Assembly: GCA_018896025.1 (NCBI GenBank)
Contig: JAHIND010000020.1
Span: forward strand, 1-64,000
Length of the DNA stretch: 64,000 nucleotides
Direction of reading: 5' to 3'
Origin: Pseudomonadota bacterium
Lineage (GTDB): Bacteria > Desulfobacterota > Desulfarculia > Desulfarculales > Desulfarculaceae
Below are positions 47,483 through 55,894 of the stretch, piece after piece (the first letter of the stretch is position 1; every line of letters starts with the position of its first letter). The notes beneath the pieces were generated by a model. That model saw only the letters and a program-made list of their open reading frames with translations, ran no database searches and was not told the origin of the DNA. The position numbers and the translations under genes were made by a program.

Positions 47483-48478
47483 TTGTCTGAGATACTAAAG
47501 ATCGCGCGCGAGGTGCTGAGCATAGAGGCCCAGGGCATCATGCAGCTCAAGAAACGCATCGGCCCCAGCTTCGAGCAGACGGTGGAGATGATCCTGGCCT
47601 CGCCGGGCAAGGTGATAACCACCGGCATCGGCAAGAGCGGCATCGTGGCCCGCAAGATTACCGCCACCCTGAGCAGCACCGGCACCACCTCCATCTTCTT
47701 GCACCCCGTGGAGGCCCTGCACGGCGATTTGGGCATGGTCAGCCCCGGTGACGTGGTCTTGGCGCTGAGCCACAGCGGGCGCAGCGAGGAGCTGGTCAAC
47801 GTGGTGCCCCAGCTCAAGGCCCACGGGGCCAAGGTGGTGGCCATGACCGGCGGCCTGGATTCGCCCCTGGCCCAGGTGGCGGACCTGGTCATCGACTGCG
47901 GGGTGGAGCGCGAGGCCTGCCCCCTGGGCCTGGCCCCCACCACCTCCACCACGGCGGCCCTGGCCATGGGCGACGCCCTGGCCGTGGTGCTGATTGAAAA
48001 GCACCGTTTCAAGGCCGAGGACTTCCGCCGTCACCATCCCGGCGGCAGCCTGGGCCAGCGGCTGGCCCTCAAGGTCCGCGAGGTGATGACCAAGGGCAAG
48101 GCGGTTCCGACGGTGCGCCCGTCCACCCCCATCTCCCAGGCGGTGAAGGTGATGGACGAGGGCGACCTGGGCACCGTGCTCATCACCAGCCGGGGGATGC
48201 TGAGGGGCATCTTCACCGACGGCGACGTGCGCCGGGCGGTGGTGGCCGGGCAAAGCCTGGACAGCGCGCCGGTGAGCCGCTTCATGATCGCCTCTCCCCT
48301 GACCGCGGACCCGGACACCCTGGCCGCCGAGGCCCTGCACACCATGGAGTCCAAGCAGATCACCGCCCTGCCGGTGGTGGACTCCAACGGCAAGGTGCTG
48401 GGCCTGGTGCACCTGCACGATCTGCTGGGACGCGGCGCGGTGAGCCTCAACGGCCTGGTTCCCCCCGCCAGGGACTAG
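47483..48478 (+). CDS. kdsD: D-arabinose 5-phosphate isomerase (KpsF/GutQ family)
   Basis: 331 aa from a TTG 5 bp after purF, with GGAGAG about 9 bp upstream. SIS sugar-isomerase domain: 'VITTGIGKSGIVARKITATL', 'LHPVEALHGDLGMVSPGDVV', 'LALSHSGRSEELVNV'; then 'RRHHPGGSLGQRL', typical of the family, and a C-terminal CBS pair (about 205-325). Converts ribulose 5-phosphate to arabinose 5-phosphate for Kdo synthesis, upstream of the Kdo transferase found at 37326. Confidence 0.94.
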   Translation: MSEILKIAREVLSIEAQGIMQLKKRIGPSFEQTVEMILASPGKVITTGIGKSGIVARKITATLSSTGTTSIFLHPVEALHGDLGMVSPGDVVLALSHSGRSEELVNVVPQLKAHGAKVVAMTGGLDSPLAQVADLVIDCGVEREACPLGLAPTTSTTAALAMGDALAVVLIEKHRFKAEDFRRHHPGGSLGQRLALKVREVMTKGKAVPTVRPSTPISQAVKVMDEGDLGTVLITSRGMLRGIFTDGDVRRAVVAGQSLDSAPVSRFMIASPLTADPDTLAAEALHTMESKQITALPVVDSNGKVLGLVHLHDLLGRGAVSLNGLVPPARD

Positions 48479-48624
48479 CCCCCGGGCCGCCGGTTGATCT
48501 TGACCCGAACTTCCCCTCCAGGCCAGGCCGCATGCGCCCCGCTCCCGGGCGGCGGTTGCCCCTCTCCTAGCCCTCTGGTAGCTTTACTCCTCAGTTTTTT
48601 CGGCAACCTCGCCAAGGAGGCCGC

Positions 48625-49983
48625 GTGAGTCAGGATCAACCTCGCAAACCCATGGCTGAAAGAATCTGGGACTTTTTCGCCTCGGTGAAGCTGTCCTTTT
48701 TTCTGCTGCTGCTGTTGGCGGTGCTGTCCATCGCCGGCACCCTGATCCCCCAAAAGGAAGGGGCCGCCGCCTATGTGCGGGCCTACGGCGAGGCCGGCTG
48801 GCGCTTTATCTCGGCCCTAGGGCTAAACGACCTGTACCATGCCCCCTGGTTCGTGCTGATCATGGCCCTGCTGGCGGCCAACCTGGTCATCTGTTCCATC
48901 AACCGCCTGTCGCTGACCATGCGCATCCTGGGCAAGGACCCGGTGGCTGAAGCCGGTTCCATGCGCAAGCCCAAACAGAGCTTCACCCTGCCCGGCGAAC
49001 CCGCCTCCAACCTGGACAAGGCCCGGCAGGTGCTGGAGCGCCTGATGGGCAACAGCGCCCAGGCCAAGGACGGAGATCGCACCGTGCTGTTCGCCCAGCG
49101 GGGCGGCTGGTCGCGCTTCGGGGTCTATGTGGTGCACACCAGCGTGCTGGTCATAATGGTCGGGGCCCTGGTGGGCAACTTCTGGGGATACGGAGGCTAC
49201 GTGAACATCCCGGTGGGCAGCACCGTGGACCACATCATCCTGGACAACGGCCAGGCCAAGCCTCTGGGCTTCTCCCTGCACCTGGACAAGTTCAACGTGG
49301 CCTTCTACCCCAACGGCATGCCCAGCGAGTACCGCAGCGAAGTGACCTTCATCGACGGCGGCAAGCCGGTGCAAAAGTCCACCCTGATCGTCAACGACCC
49401 GGCCGAGTACAAGGGCATCGACTTCTACCAATCCTCCTACGGCAACGACCTCAAGGCCATGGAGGTGGAGCTGATCCGCCCGGACGGCGCCAAACAGCGC
49501 CTGACCCTGGAGGCCGGGAAGATAAACGAGCTGCCCGGCGGGGCCAAGGCGGCCATCCAGGGCTGGCGGGAGCGGGTGCAGATGGGGGCCATGTACGATG
49601 GCCCGGTGGCCCGCATCCTCTACCAGGAGGCCAAAGGCGAGCCCCAGGCCTACACCGCCTTCCGGCCGGGGGTGAAGATGCCCCAGTCCGGCCCCATGAA
49701 GTTCGAGATCGTAAAGGTTCAAACCGAGGCCTACAGCGGCTTGCAGGTGAAATACGACCCCGGCGTGTGGTTCATCTGGGTGGGCTGCACCCTCATGGTC
49801 ATCGGCTTTTTCATCGCCTTCTACTTCAGCCACCGCAAGGTGTGGCTGCGCCTTAGCCCCACCGGCCAGGGCCGCACCAAGCTGGAGATAGCCGGAGCCA
49901 CCAACAAGAACCGTCAGGGACTGGCCAGGCTCATCACCCGCCTGAGCCATGAACTGGGCGGCGGACCCAAAAAGGCGGAGTGA
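48625..49983 (+). CDS. resB: ResB-family cytochrome c biogenesis protein (system II)
   Basis: 452 aa from GTG at 48625 with AAGGAGG 7 bp upstream. Membrane helices near residues 25-45 ('LSFFLLLLLAVLSIAGTLIP'), 75-95 ('WFVLIMALLAANLVICSINR'), 165-185 and 385-405, with a large periplasmic domain between. 'SIAGTLIPQ' and 'GWSRFGVYVVHTSVLVIMVG' are ResB marks. With CcsA it delivers heme to apocytochromes c outside the cytoplasmic membrane. The stop is 3 bp before the ccsA ATG. Confidence 0.92.
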   Translation: MSQDQPRKPMAERIWDFFASVKLSFFLLLLLAVLSIAGTLIPQKEGAAAYVRAYGEAGWRFISALGLNDLYHAPWFVLIMALLAANLVICSINRLSLTMRILGKDPVAEAGSMRKPKQSFTLPGEPASNLDKARQVLERLMGNSAQAKDGDRTVLFAQRGGWSRFGVYVVHTSVLVIMVGALVGNFWGYGGYVNIPVGSTVDHIILDNGQAKPLGFSLHLDKFNVAFYPNGMPSEYRSEVTFIDGGKPVQKSTLIVNDPAEYKGIDFYQSSYGNDLKAMEVELIRPDGAKQRLTLEAGKINELPGGAKAAIQGWRERVQMGAMYDGPVARILYQEAKGEPQAYTAFRPGVKMPQSGPMKFEIVKVQTEAYSGLQVKYDPGVWFIWVGCTLMVIGFFIAFYFSHRKVWLRLSPTGQGRTKLEIAGATNKNRQGLARLITRLSHELGGGPKKAE

Positions 49984-49986
49984 TCC

Positions 49987-50811
49987 ATGGAAGCCTTGAG
50001 TAATCAAATCCTGGTGGCGGTCACCTTCACCTTTTTGGCCGCTTCGGTTCTGTATCTGTGCCACTGGGCCTTCAAGTCCAAGGTCTTCGGCTGGGCGGCC
50101 AGCGGGGTCACCTGGGCCGCTCTGGGCGTCCTGACCCTGGCCATTATCCTGCGCTGGGTGGCCAGCCACCAGATGGGCATAGGCCACGCGCCCTTTTCCA
50201 ACCTGTTCGAATCCCTGGTGTTCTTCGCCTGGACCATCGCCGCGATCTACCTGATCATCGAGCTGTCCACCTGGATGCGCACCATCGGCTCCTTCGCGGT
50301 GCCCCTGGCCTTTTTGTCCATGCTCTACGCCCTGACCCTGGACCCGGCCATCAAGCCGCTTTTGCCCGCGCTCAAGAGCAACTGGCTCATCGCCCACGTC
50401 ATCACCTGCTTTTTGGGCTATGCGGGCTTCGCGGTGTCGGCCGCCCTGGGGGCCATGTATTTGGCCACCGGCCAGGCCAAGGACCCCGCCTCGCCCCGGG
50501 CCCTGGTGTTGGACAACCTCATCTACCAGACCGTGGTGGTGGGCTTCATCCTCCTGACCGCGGGCATCGTGACCGGCAGCATCTGGGCCAACAGCGCCTG
50601 GGGCACCTACTGGTCCTGGGACCCCAAGGAGACCTGGTCCCTGATCACCTGGCTGGTCTACGCCTCGCTGTTGCACAGCCGCTTCATGCGCGGCTGGCAG
50701 GGCAAGCGCATGGCAGTGTTCTCCCTGGTGGGCTTCGGCTGCGTGCTGTTCACCTACTTTGGGGTGAACCTGCTGCTCTCAGGCCTGCACTCCTACGCCA
50801 CCGGCAAGTAG
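49987..50811 (+). CDS. ccsA: CcsA/ResC-family cytochrome c assembly protein (system II)
   Basis: 274 aa, about eight hydrophobic segments. The tryptophan-rich heme-handling loop is 'SAWGTYWSWDPKETWSLITW', the WWD signature of the heme-handling protein family; flanking conserved histidines in 'LIAHVITCFLGYAGFAV' and 'SLLHSRFMRGW'. Directly downstream of resB (3 bp), so the two form the system II heme lyase. Multi-heme c-type cytochromes are expected in such anaerobes. Confidence 0.93.
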   Translation: MEALSNQILVAVTFTFLAASVLYLCHWAFKSKVFGWAASGVTWAALGVLTLAIILRWVASHQMGIGHAPFSNLFESLVFFAWTIAAIYLIIELSTWMRTIGSFAVPLAFLSMLYALTLDPAIKPLLPALKSNWLIAHVITCFLGYAGFAVSAALGAMYLATGQAKDPASPRALVLDNLIYQTVVVGFILLTAGIVTGSIWANSAWGTYWSWDPKETWSLITWLVYASLLHSRFMRGWQGKRMAVFSLVGFGCVLFTYFGVNLLLSGLHSYATGK

Positions 50812-50814
50812 CGT

Positions 50815-50850
50815 CGGCTTCGCCAGACGACGGCATACTGCGTTACCGAC
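50815..50850 (+). repeat. Dispersed intergenic repeat, copy B
   Basis: Matches the first unit of the hairpin cluster at 32207-32242 at 30 of 36 positions, including an identical run CGGCATACTGCGTT. It starts 4 bp after the ccsA stop. Stem here is imperfect (CGG/CCG core). Confidence 0.55.
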
Positions 50851-50931
50851 AAAGACTAGACAGGTTTTACTCGCTCTGCTAGCTTCTGGGGAATCATCTA
50901 AATTTTTCGCGTTGGGATCGGGGGAGACAAC

Positions 50932-51567
50932 ATGAAGGTCATTCAAATGCTGGTGGGCCAGATGCAGGTTTTCGCTTACCTGGTGGGCTGCGAAAAGACC
51001 GGGGAAGCGGTGGTCATCGACCCGGCGGGCAACGAAGAGTCCATCGTGGCCAAGGCCCAGGAAAACGGCCTGAAGATCGTCAAGATCGTCAACACCCACG
51101 CCCACCCGGACCACACCTGCGGTAACGCCAAGCTTAAGAAGCTCACCGGCGCGCCGATCATCATCCACGAGGACGACGCGGCGGCCATGACCAGCCCCCA
51201 CTCCCTGGACTTCGCCCGCATGCTGGGCTGCAACGAGCTGCCTCCGGCCGACCAGACCGTGACCGACGGCGATACCATCACCGCGGGCGAGGAGGTGAAG
51301 CTCAAGGTCATCTCCACCCCCGGCCACAGCGCAGGCTGCATCTGCCTGTACACCCCCGGCCACGTGTTCACCGGCGACACCCTGTTCGTGAGCGGGGTGG
51401 GCCGCACCGACCTGCCCGGCGGCTCCTGGCCCAAGATGCTGGACTCCATCAAGAGCCGCATCCTCACCCTGCCCGACGACACCATTGTGTGGCCCGGCCA
51501 CCACTACGGCCCCGCAGCCAAGAGCACCGTGAAGCAGGAACGGGAAACCAACGACTTCCTGCGATAG
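50932..51567 (+). CDS. Metallo-beta-lactamase-fold hydrolase (glyoxalase II-like)
   Basis: 211 aa. Metal site 'VNTHAHPDHTCGNAKL' (HxHxDH), 'STPGHSAGCICLYTPG' and 'DTLFVSGVGRTDLPGG', with a last ligand in 'WPGHHYGP'. RBS GGGGGAGA. The size and motifs fit hydroxyacylglutathione-hydrolase-like members, common in anaerobes as thiol-ester or persulfide hydrolases; the substrate is not readable. Followed by an intrinsic terminator. Confidence 0.88.
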   Translation: MKVIQMLVGQMQVFAYLVGCEKTGEAVVIDPAGNEESIVAKAQENGLKIVKIVNTHAHPDHTCGNAKLKKLTGAPIIIHEDDAAAMTSPHSLDFARMLGCNELPPADQTVTDGDTITAGEEVKLKVISTPGHSAGCICLYTPGHVFTGDTLFVSGVGRTDLPGGSWPKMLDSIKSRILTLPDDTIVWPGHHYGPAAKSTVKQERETNDFLR

Positions 51568-51588
51568 GCAGACGAACCTAAAAAGGCC

Positions 51589-51616
51589 GGGGCGGGGTCC
51601 ATCCCCGCCCTTTTAT
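51589..51616 (+). terminator. Intrinsic terminator, REP-like sequence
   Basis: GGGCGGGG stem paired with CCCCGCCC around a TCCAT loop, followed by TTTTATAT. It closes the metallo-hydrolase gene. The stem arms equal those of the REP palindromes near 42.1-42.6 kb. Confidence 0.8.
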
Positions 51617-51709
51617 ATGTAGTGCGCCCGCTTACCCTCCCACGAAACTAAAGAACCCTTAAAAATTACCCCAGGTAGTTGCTATTAATTATTATTATCG
51701 CTTTTTTAG

Positions 51710-51739
51710 TTGGCTTGATGGCACAATATGTAGTATTAA
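51710..51739 (+). promoter_or_regulatory. nrdJ promoter with candidate NrdR box
   Basis: -35-like TTGGCT (51710-51715), 18-bp spacer, -10 TATTAA (51734-51739). Inside the spacer, GCACAATATGTAGTAT (51721-51736) matches the NrdR box consensus ACACWATATMTTGTGT at about 12 of 16 positions, as expected for a ribonucleotide reductase gene. A second phased box is not clear. Confidence 0.5.
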
Positions 51740-51781
51740 CTTAAGGTCACTATCCCACATGTTGATTATACGAGAGGCCTA

Positions 51782-54016
51782 ATGAGTATCTGGAACCTGC
51801 AAGAATACGTCTTTGCCAGTAAATACAGCCGCTACAATCCCGCTCTCAAACGCCGGGAGACCTTTGACGAGGCCGTGGAGCGGGTGCTGGACATGCACCG
51901 GCGCAATTTCGGGCGCAAGGGCCTGGTCATCGAGGACCTTTTGCGCGAGGTGGGCCAGGCCATGCAAAAGCGCCTGGTGCTGGGCAGCCAGCGGGCCCTG
52001 CAATTCGGCGGCGAGCCGATCATCAACAAAAACGCCCGTATGTACAACTGCACCACCTCCTACTGCGACCGGCCGCGCTTTTTCCAGGAGGCCCTGTGGC
52101 TCCTGTTGTGCGGCTGCGGGGTGGGCTTTTCGGTGCAGTGGCACCATATCGCCAAACTGCCCGAGATCGCTCCGCCCAGCGGCGAGGCGGTGACTTACAC
52201 CATCCCCGACACCATCGAGGGTTGGGCCGACGCCCTGGGGGCTCTGCTCTCCTCCTACCTCGCCAGCGAGCAGCCCTACCCCGAATACCATGGGTTTACC
52301 GTGGAGTTCGACTACTCCGAGATCCGCCCCAAGGGATCCTCCATCACCGGCGGAGCGGGCAAGGCGCCGGGTCCCGAGCCCCTCAAGCGCAGCCTGGAGC
52401 TAATCCGTAAGCTCTTGGACCGCATCCTGGCCCAGGGGCACCGCCGCCTGCGGCCCATCCACGCCTACGATCTGTTGATGCACGCCTCTGACGCGGTGCT
52501 CTCCGGCGGGGTGCGGCGCAGCGCCACCATCTGCCTGTTCTCGCCCGACGACCAAGCGATGGCCACCGCCAAGACCGGCAACTGGTTCGTGGAAAACCCT
52601 CAGCGGGCCCGCTCCAACAACTCGGCCCTGCTGCTGCGCGACGAGACCGGCCACGATCAGTTCATGGAGCTGATGCAGGCGGTCAAGGAGTTCGGCGAGC
52701 CGGGCTTCGTGTGGGCCGACCACCGGGACATCACCTACAACCCCTGCGTGGAGATAGGCCTGTTCCCCCAGCTTGACGGCGTTTCCGGTTGGGCCTTCTG
52801 CAACCTGTGCGAGATCAACATGGGCCGGGTGGATAGCGAGGAGAAGTTCGCCGAGGCGGCCCGGGCCGCGGCCATCCTGGGCACCCTGCAGGCCGATTAC
52901 ACCGATTTCAGCTACCTGGGCGAGGTGAGCGAAAAGATAGCCCGGCGCGAGGCCCTGTTGGGCGTGTCCATGACCGGCATGATGGAAAACCCTGAGGTGG
53001 CCTTCGACCCCGGCATCCAGCGGCGCATGGCCCGGCTGATCGTGGAGGTCAACGAGCAGGTGGCCGAGCGCATCGGCCTGGCCCCTGCGGCCAGGGCCAC
53101 CTGCATCAAGCCCGCGGGCAGCACCAGCTGCATCCTGGGCACCAGCTCGGGCATCCATCCCCACCACGCGCGACGCTACTTCCGCCGGGCCCAGGCCAAC
53201 CACGGCGAGGCCATCGTGGATTTCTTCAGTCAGAAGAACCCCCTGGCCGTGGAGGAGAGCGTCTGGGACCCCAACGGCAACAGCGTGGTCATCACCTTTT
53301 GCATCGAGGCCAACGGCCACGCCAAGATCCGCAAGGAGCTGAGCCCGGTGGAGCTCTTGGAGTACGTGAAGCTCACCAAGGCCAACTGGATCGACGCGGG
53401 CCGCCGCCCCGAGCGCTGCATCCAGCCCTTTTTGAGCCACAACGTTTCCAACACCATCACCGTGCCCGAGGGCCAGTGGGACGAGGTGGCGGATTTCATC
53501 TATGAAAACCGCCACTACTTCTCCGGGGTCTCCCTGCTGCCCCACGGCGGGGACCTGGACTACCCCCAGGCCCCCTTCTGCGAGGTCTACACCGCCGAGG
53601 AGACCGTGGCCCACTACGGAGTGGGAGCCATCATGTCCTCGGGGCTCATCGTGGACGGGCTGCACGCCTTTGACGACAACCTGTGGGAGGCCTGCGACGC
53701 CGCCCTGGGCCGAGGCCACGACCTGGACGCCCTGCTCAAGCCGGACCTGCCGCGGCGGGCCATGGAGGCCATCGAGCAGGTGATCTTCGCCCGCAAGGAC
53801 TGGGTGCGCCGGGCCCACAAGTTCGCCCGCAACTACTTTGACGGCAACGTGCTGCGCATGACCCGCTGCCTCAAGAGGGTGCACAACTGCAAGCACTGGG
53901 AAGATTTGCAGCGCGAGTACGTAAACGTGGATTACACCGAGCTTATCGAGGAATGCGACAACACCACGGTGGAGGAGACCATCGCCTGCGGGGGCGGGGC
54001 CTGCGAGATAATCTAG
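51782..54016 (+). CDS. nrdJ: Adenosylcobalamin-dependent (class II) ribonucleotide reductase
   Basis: 744 aa, the size of the monomeric Lactobacillus-type enzyme. Family landmarks: N-terminal 'NKNARMYNCTTSYCDRPRFF' (first redox Cys), 'VLSGGVRRSATICLFSPDD', the thiyl-radical/glutamate region 'CNLCEINMG', 'TCIKPAGSTSCILGTSSGIH' and a C-terminal redox pair 'ACGGGACEII'. Generates a thiyl radical by homolysis of adenosylcobalamin, so it works without oxygen. Not adjacent to nrd accessory genes. Start ATG follows 'CGAGAGGCCTA'. Bounded by terminators on both sides, so transcribed alone. Confidence 0.94.
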   Translation: MSIWNLQEYVFASKYSRYNPALKRRETFDEAVERVLDMHRRNFGRKGLVIEDLLREVGQAMQKRLVLGSQRALQFGGEPIINKNARMYNCTTSYCDRPRFFQEALWLLLCGCGVGFSVQWHHIAKLPEIAPPSGEAVTYTIPDTIEGWADALGALLSSYLASEQPYPEYHGFTVEFDYSEIRPKGSSITGGAGKAPGPEPLKRSLELIRKLLDRILAQGHRRLRPIHAYDLLMHASDAVLSGGVRRSATICLFSPDDQAMATAKTGNWFVENPQRARSNNSALLLRDETGHDQFMELMQAVKEFGEPGFVWADHRDITYNPCVEIGLFPQLDGVSGWAFCNLCEINMGRVDSEEKFAEAARAAAILGTLQADYTDFSYLGEVSEKIARREALLGVSMTGMMENPEVAFDPGIQRRMARLIVEVNEQVAERIGLAPAARATCIKPAGSTSCILGTSSGIHPHHARRYFRRAQANHGEAIVDFFSQKNPLAVEESVWDPNGNSVVITFCIEANGHAKIRKELSPVELLEYVKLTKANWIDAGRRPERCIQPFLSHNVSNTITVPEGQWDEVADFIYENRHYFSGVSLLPHGGDLDYPQAPFCEVYTAEETVAHYGVGAIMSSGLIVDGLHAFDDNLWEACDAALGRGHDLDALLKPDLPRRAMEAIEQVIFARKDWVRRAHKFARNYFDGNVLRMTRCLKRVHNCKHWEDLQREYVNVDYTELIEECDNTTVEETIACGGGACEII

Positions 54017-54036
54017 GCTAAAGTATTTAAATTAAC

Positions 54037-54067
54037 AAGGGGCGTGGTATTGACCACGCCCCTTTTT
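54037..54067 (+). terminator. Intrinsic terminator of nrdJ
   Basis: Stem GGGGCGTGGT / ACCACGCCCC with loop ATTG, followed by TTTTT, 20 bp after the nrdJ stop. Confidence 0.9.
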
Positions 54068-54170
54068 ACGTAATAGTTCTTGGCGGTAGATTTTTATCAG
54101 TCGCGTCTATATTAAATTATGTATGCTAAATTTTAACGAATAGCATCATAGCCTAGGGGGGGAGAAGGGT

Positions 54171-54770
54171 ATGGAAGAAAAAGTAAAGCAAGCATGGGAT
54201 AATTTTCTAGACCCTACAAAGCTAAGAGCCAGTTTGATTGTATTCTCTTTATTTATTACTGCATTGGAAATGCTGAAGGACAGTATCACTGAGCGTCCAA
54301 AAGAACTTTTCTTTAATGGTTTCGACAAAGGGAAGTGGATCGTTGATGAGGAAAAATATAAGGCAGAAGTTTTATCATTAAACAGAAGCCCTGTTTATGC
54401 GTCACTAGAGTGGTTTAAAAAGATGGGGGCCATTGATGAAAATGACATCTCCATATTTACCGAACTAAAAGAATTCAGAAACGAAATCGCCCACAAAATG
54501 CATCGCTTAATAACCGAGGGCGCCCAAAAAGATCCAATACCATTATTCAAAAACCTATCTGAGTTACTTAACAAATTAGAAAAATGGTGGATCAGGGAAA
54601 TTGAAATACCCACTAACCCTGACTTTGATGGCCAAGAAGTAAACGACGAGGCAATCGAACCCGGTAAAAGCATCGCCATTAATATGTTACTAAATATCGC
54701 CCTTGGGTCAGAGGAAGAATCTACTCTTTACTATAAAGAATATTTAAAACTTCTCAAAAACGCTAACTAA
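54171..54770 (+). CDS. Orphan AT-rich gene with HEPN-like R-x4-H motif
   Basis: 199 aa, not assigned to a named family. Base composition and codon use (AAA, TTA, AAT) differ sharply from all neighbours, pointing to horizontal transfer. It is largely helical: an N-terminal hydrophobic helix 'LIVFSLFITALEMLKDSI', a middle block 'ELKEFRNEIAHKMHRLITEG' and a C-terminal helix pair. 'FRNEIAHKM' is R-N-x3-H (R-x4-H), the pattern of HEPN-domain RNases and of HEPN-like proteins in defence loci. RBS-like GGGGGGAGAAGGG just upstream of the ATG. It stands alone between nrdJ and corA, without an antitoxin or MNT partner. Confidence 0.72.
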   Translation: MEEKVKQAWDNFLDPTKLRASLIVFSLFITALEMLKDSITERPKELFFNGFDKGKWIVDEEKYKAEVLSLNRSPVYASLEWFKKMGAIDENDISIFTELKEFRNEIAHKMHRLITEGAQKDPIPLFKNLSELLNKLEKWWIREIEIPTNPDFDGQEVNDEAIEPGKSIAINMLLNIALGSEEESTLYYKEYLKLLKNAN

Positions 54771-54791
54771 AAAACCCATCAAGCAGCCGTG

Positions 54792-55868
54792 CTAGTCGCT
54801 CGACCGCATCCAACCCTTGCGCCAGAAATAGTAGAGCATGCCAACGGACACCGCGCCCATGAGTCCCAACACCGCGAAATACCCCCACTTCCATTCAAGT
54901 TCAGGCATGTACTTGAAGTTCATGCCGTAGAGTCCGGCGACGAAGGTCAGGGGTATGAACAGGGTGGCGATGATGGTCAGCACCTTCATGATCTGGTTCA
55001 TGCGGTTGCTGACCACGCTCAGGTACAGGTCCATGAGGCTGGCCAGGCTGTCGCGCAGGGACTCGGTGGCGTCGATTACCTGCACGGTGTGGTCGTACAC
55101 GTCGCGCAGATAGGGGCGCACGTTGTGGTCGATTAATTCGTGCTCGCCCCTCTCCAGCCAACCGGCCACCTCCCGGAGCGGCCACACCGCTTTGCGCAGG
55201 CGTAGGCCCTGGCGCTTGAGGCGGTGCAGGGTGTGCAGCACCTTCTGGTCGGCGGCGGTGTCCAGCTCGTCCTCCAGATCCTGGGTGCTTTCGGCCAAGC
55301 CCTCCAGAACCCCGAAGTAGTGGTCCACCACCGAGTCCAGCAGGGCGTAGGCCAGGTAGTCGGCTCCCAGATGGCGGATGCGCCCCCGGCCTCCGTTGAT
55401 GCGCCCGGCCACGGCGGTGAAGGGGTCGCGGCCGCCCTCGGTGAAGGAAAGCACCCAGCCCCGGCCCAGAATTACGCTCACCTGCCGGGACACAATCTCC
55501 TGCTTTTCGGGATCGAAGCTCAGGTCCTTGAGCACCATGTACAAATATTGGTCGTACTCTTCCAGCTTGGGGCGCTGGTGGGTGTTGACGATGTCCTCCT
55601 GCACCAGGGGGTGCAGGCCGAAGATCTCGCCCAGGCGGGCCACCACCTCCACCTGGTGGACCCCATCCACCCGGAACCAGACCACCTGGGGCTCATCCTG
55701 CAGCCGCTTGATTTCGCCGGAGTCGGGCTCCTCCAGGATGCGCACCCCCTCGGCGTCGTACTCCAACACGGTGATGCGGATAGGGCCGGACCCTTCTTCG
55801 CCCACGTGCACCAGGCTGCCCGGCGGCAGGGAGTCCTTGGCCGCTTGGCTGGTCACCCTTTTCGGCAT
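54792..55868 (-). CDS. corA: CorA-family divalent cation transporter
   Basis: 358 aa, starts after GGGAGGGAGAGACGG. Large cytoplasmic N-terminal domain ('VKE..G...'-type fold with 'GLHPLVQEDIVNTHQRPKLE' and 'VLKDLSFDPEKQEIVSRQVS'), long helix, then two C-terminal membrane helices with the defining 'YGMNFKYMPELEWKWGYF' (G-M-N). Pentameric magnesium/cobalt channel of the inner membrane. Converges with the orphan HEPN-like gene (21 bp apart). Confidence 0.96.
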   Translation of the reverse strand: MPKRVTSQAAKDSLPPGSLVHVGEEGSGPIRITVLEYDAEGVRILEEPDSGEIKRLQDEPQVVWFRVDGVHQVEVVARLGEIFGLHPLVQEDIVNTHQRPKLEEYDQYLYMVLKDLSFDPEKQEIVSRQVSVILGRGWVLSFTEGGRDPFTAVAGRINGGRGRIRHLGADYLAYALLDSVVDHYFGVLEGLAESTQDLEDELDTAADQKVLHTLHRLKRQGLRLRKAVWPLREVAGWLERGEHELIDHNVRPYLRDVYDHTVQVIDATESLRDSLASLMDLYLSVVSNRMNQIMKVLTIIATLFIPLTFVAGLYGMNFKYMPELEWKWGYFAVLGLMGAVSVGMLYYFWRKGWMRSSD

Positions 55869-55894
55869 CCGTCTCTCCCTCCCGGCTTACCTCT

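Noticed and set aside
48823-50676. 617-codon minus-strand open frame across resB and ccsA
   Set aside because: Spans two clear opposite-strand genes and has biased His/Gly/Gln composition without domains.
51640-51781. Cobalamin riboswitch upstream of nrdJ
   Set aside because: The leader is AT-rich and short with no B12-box or extended stems.
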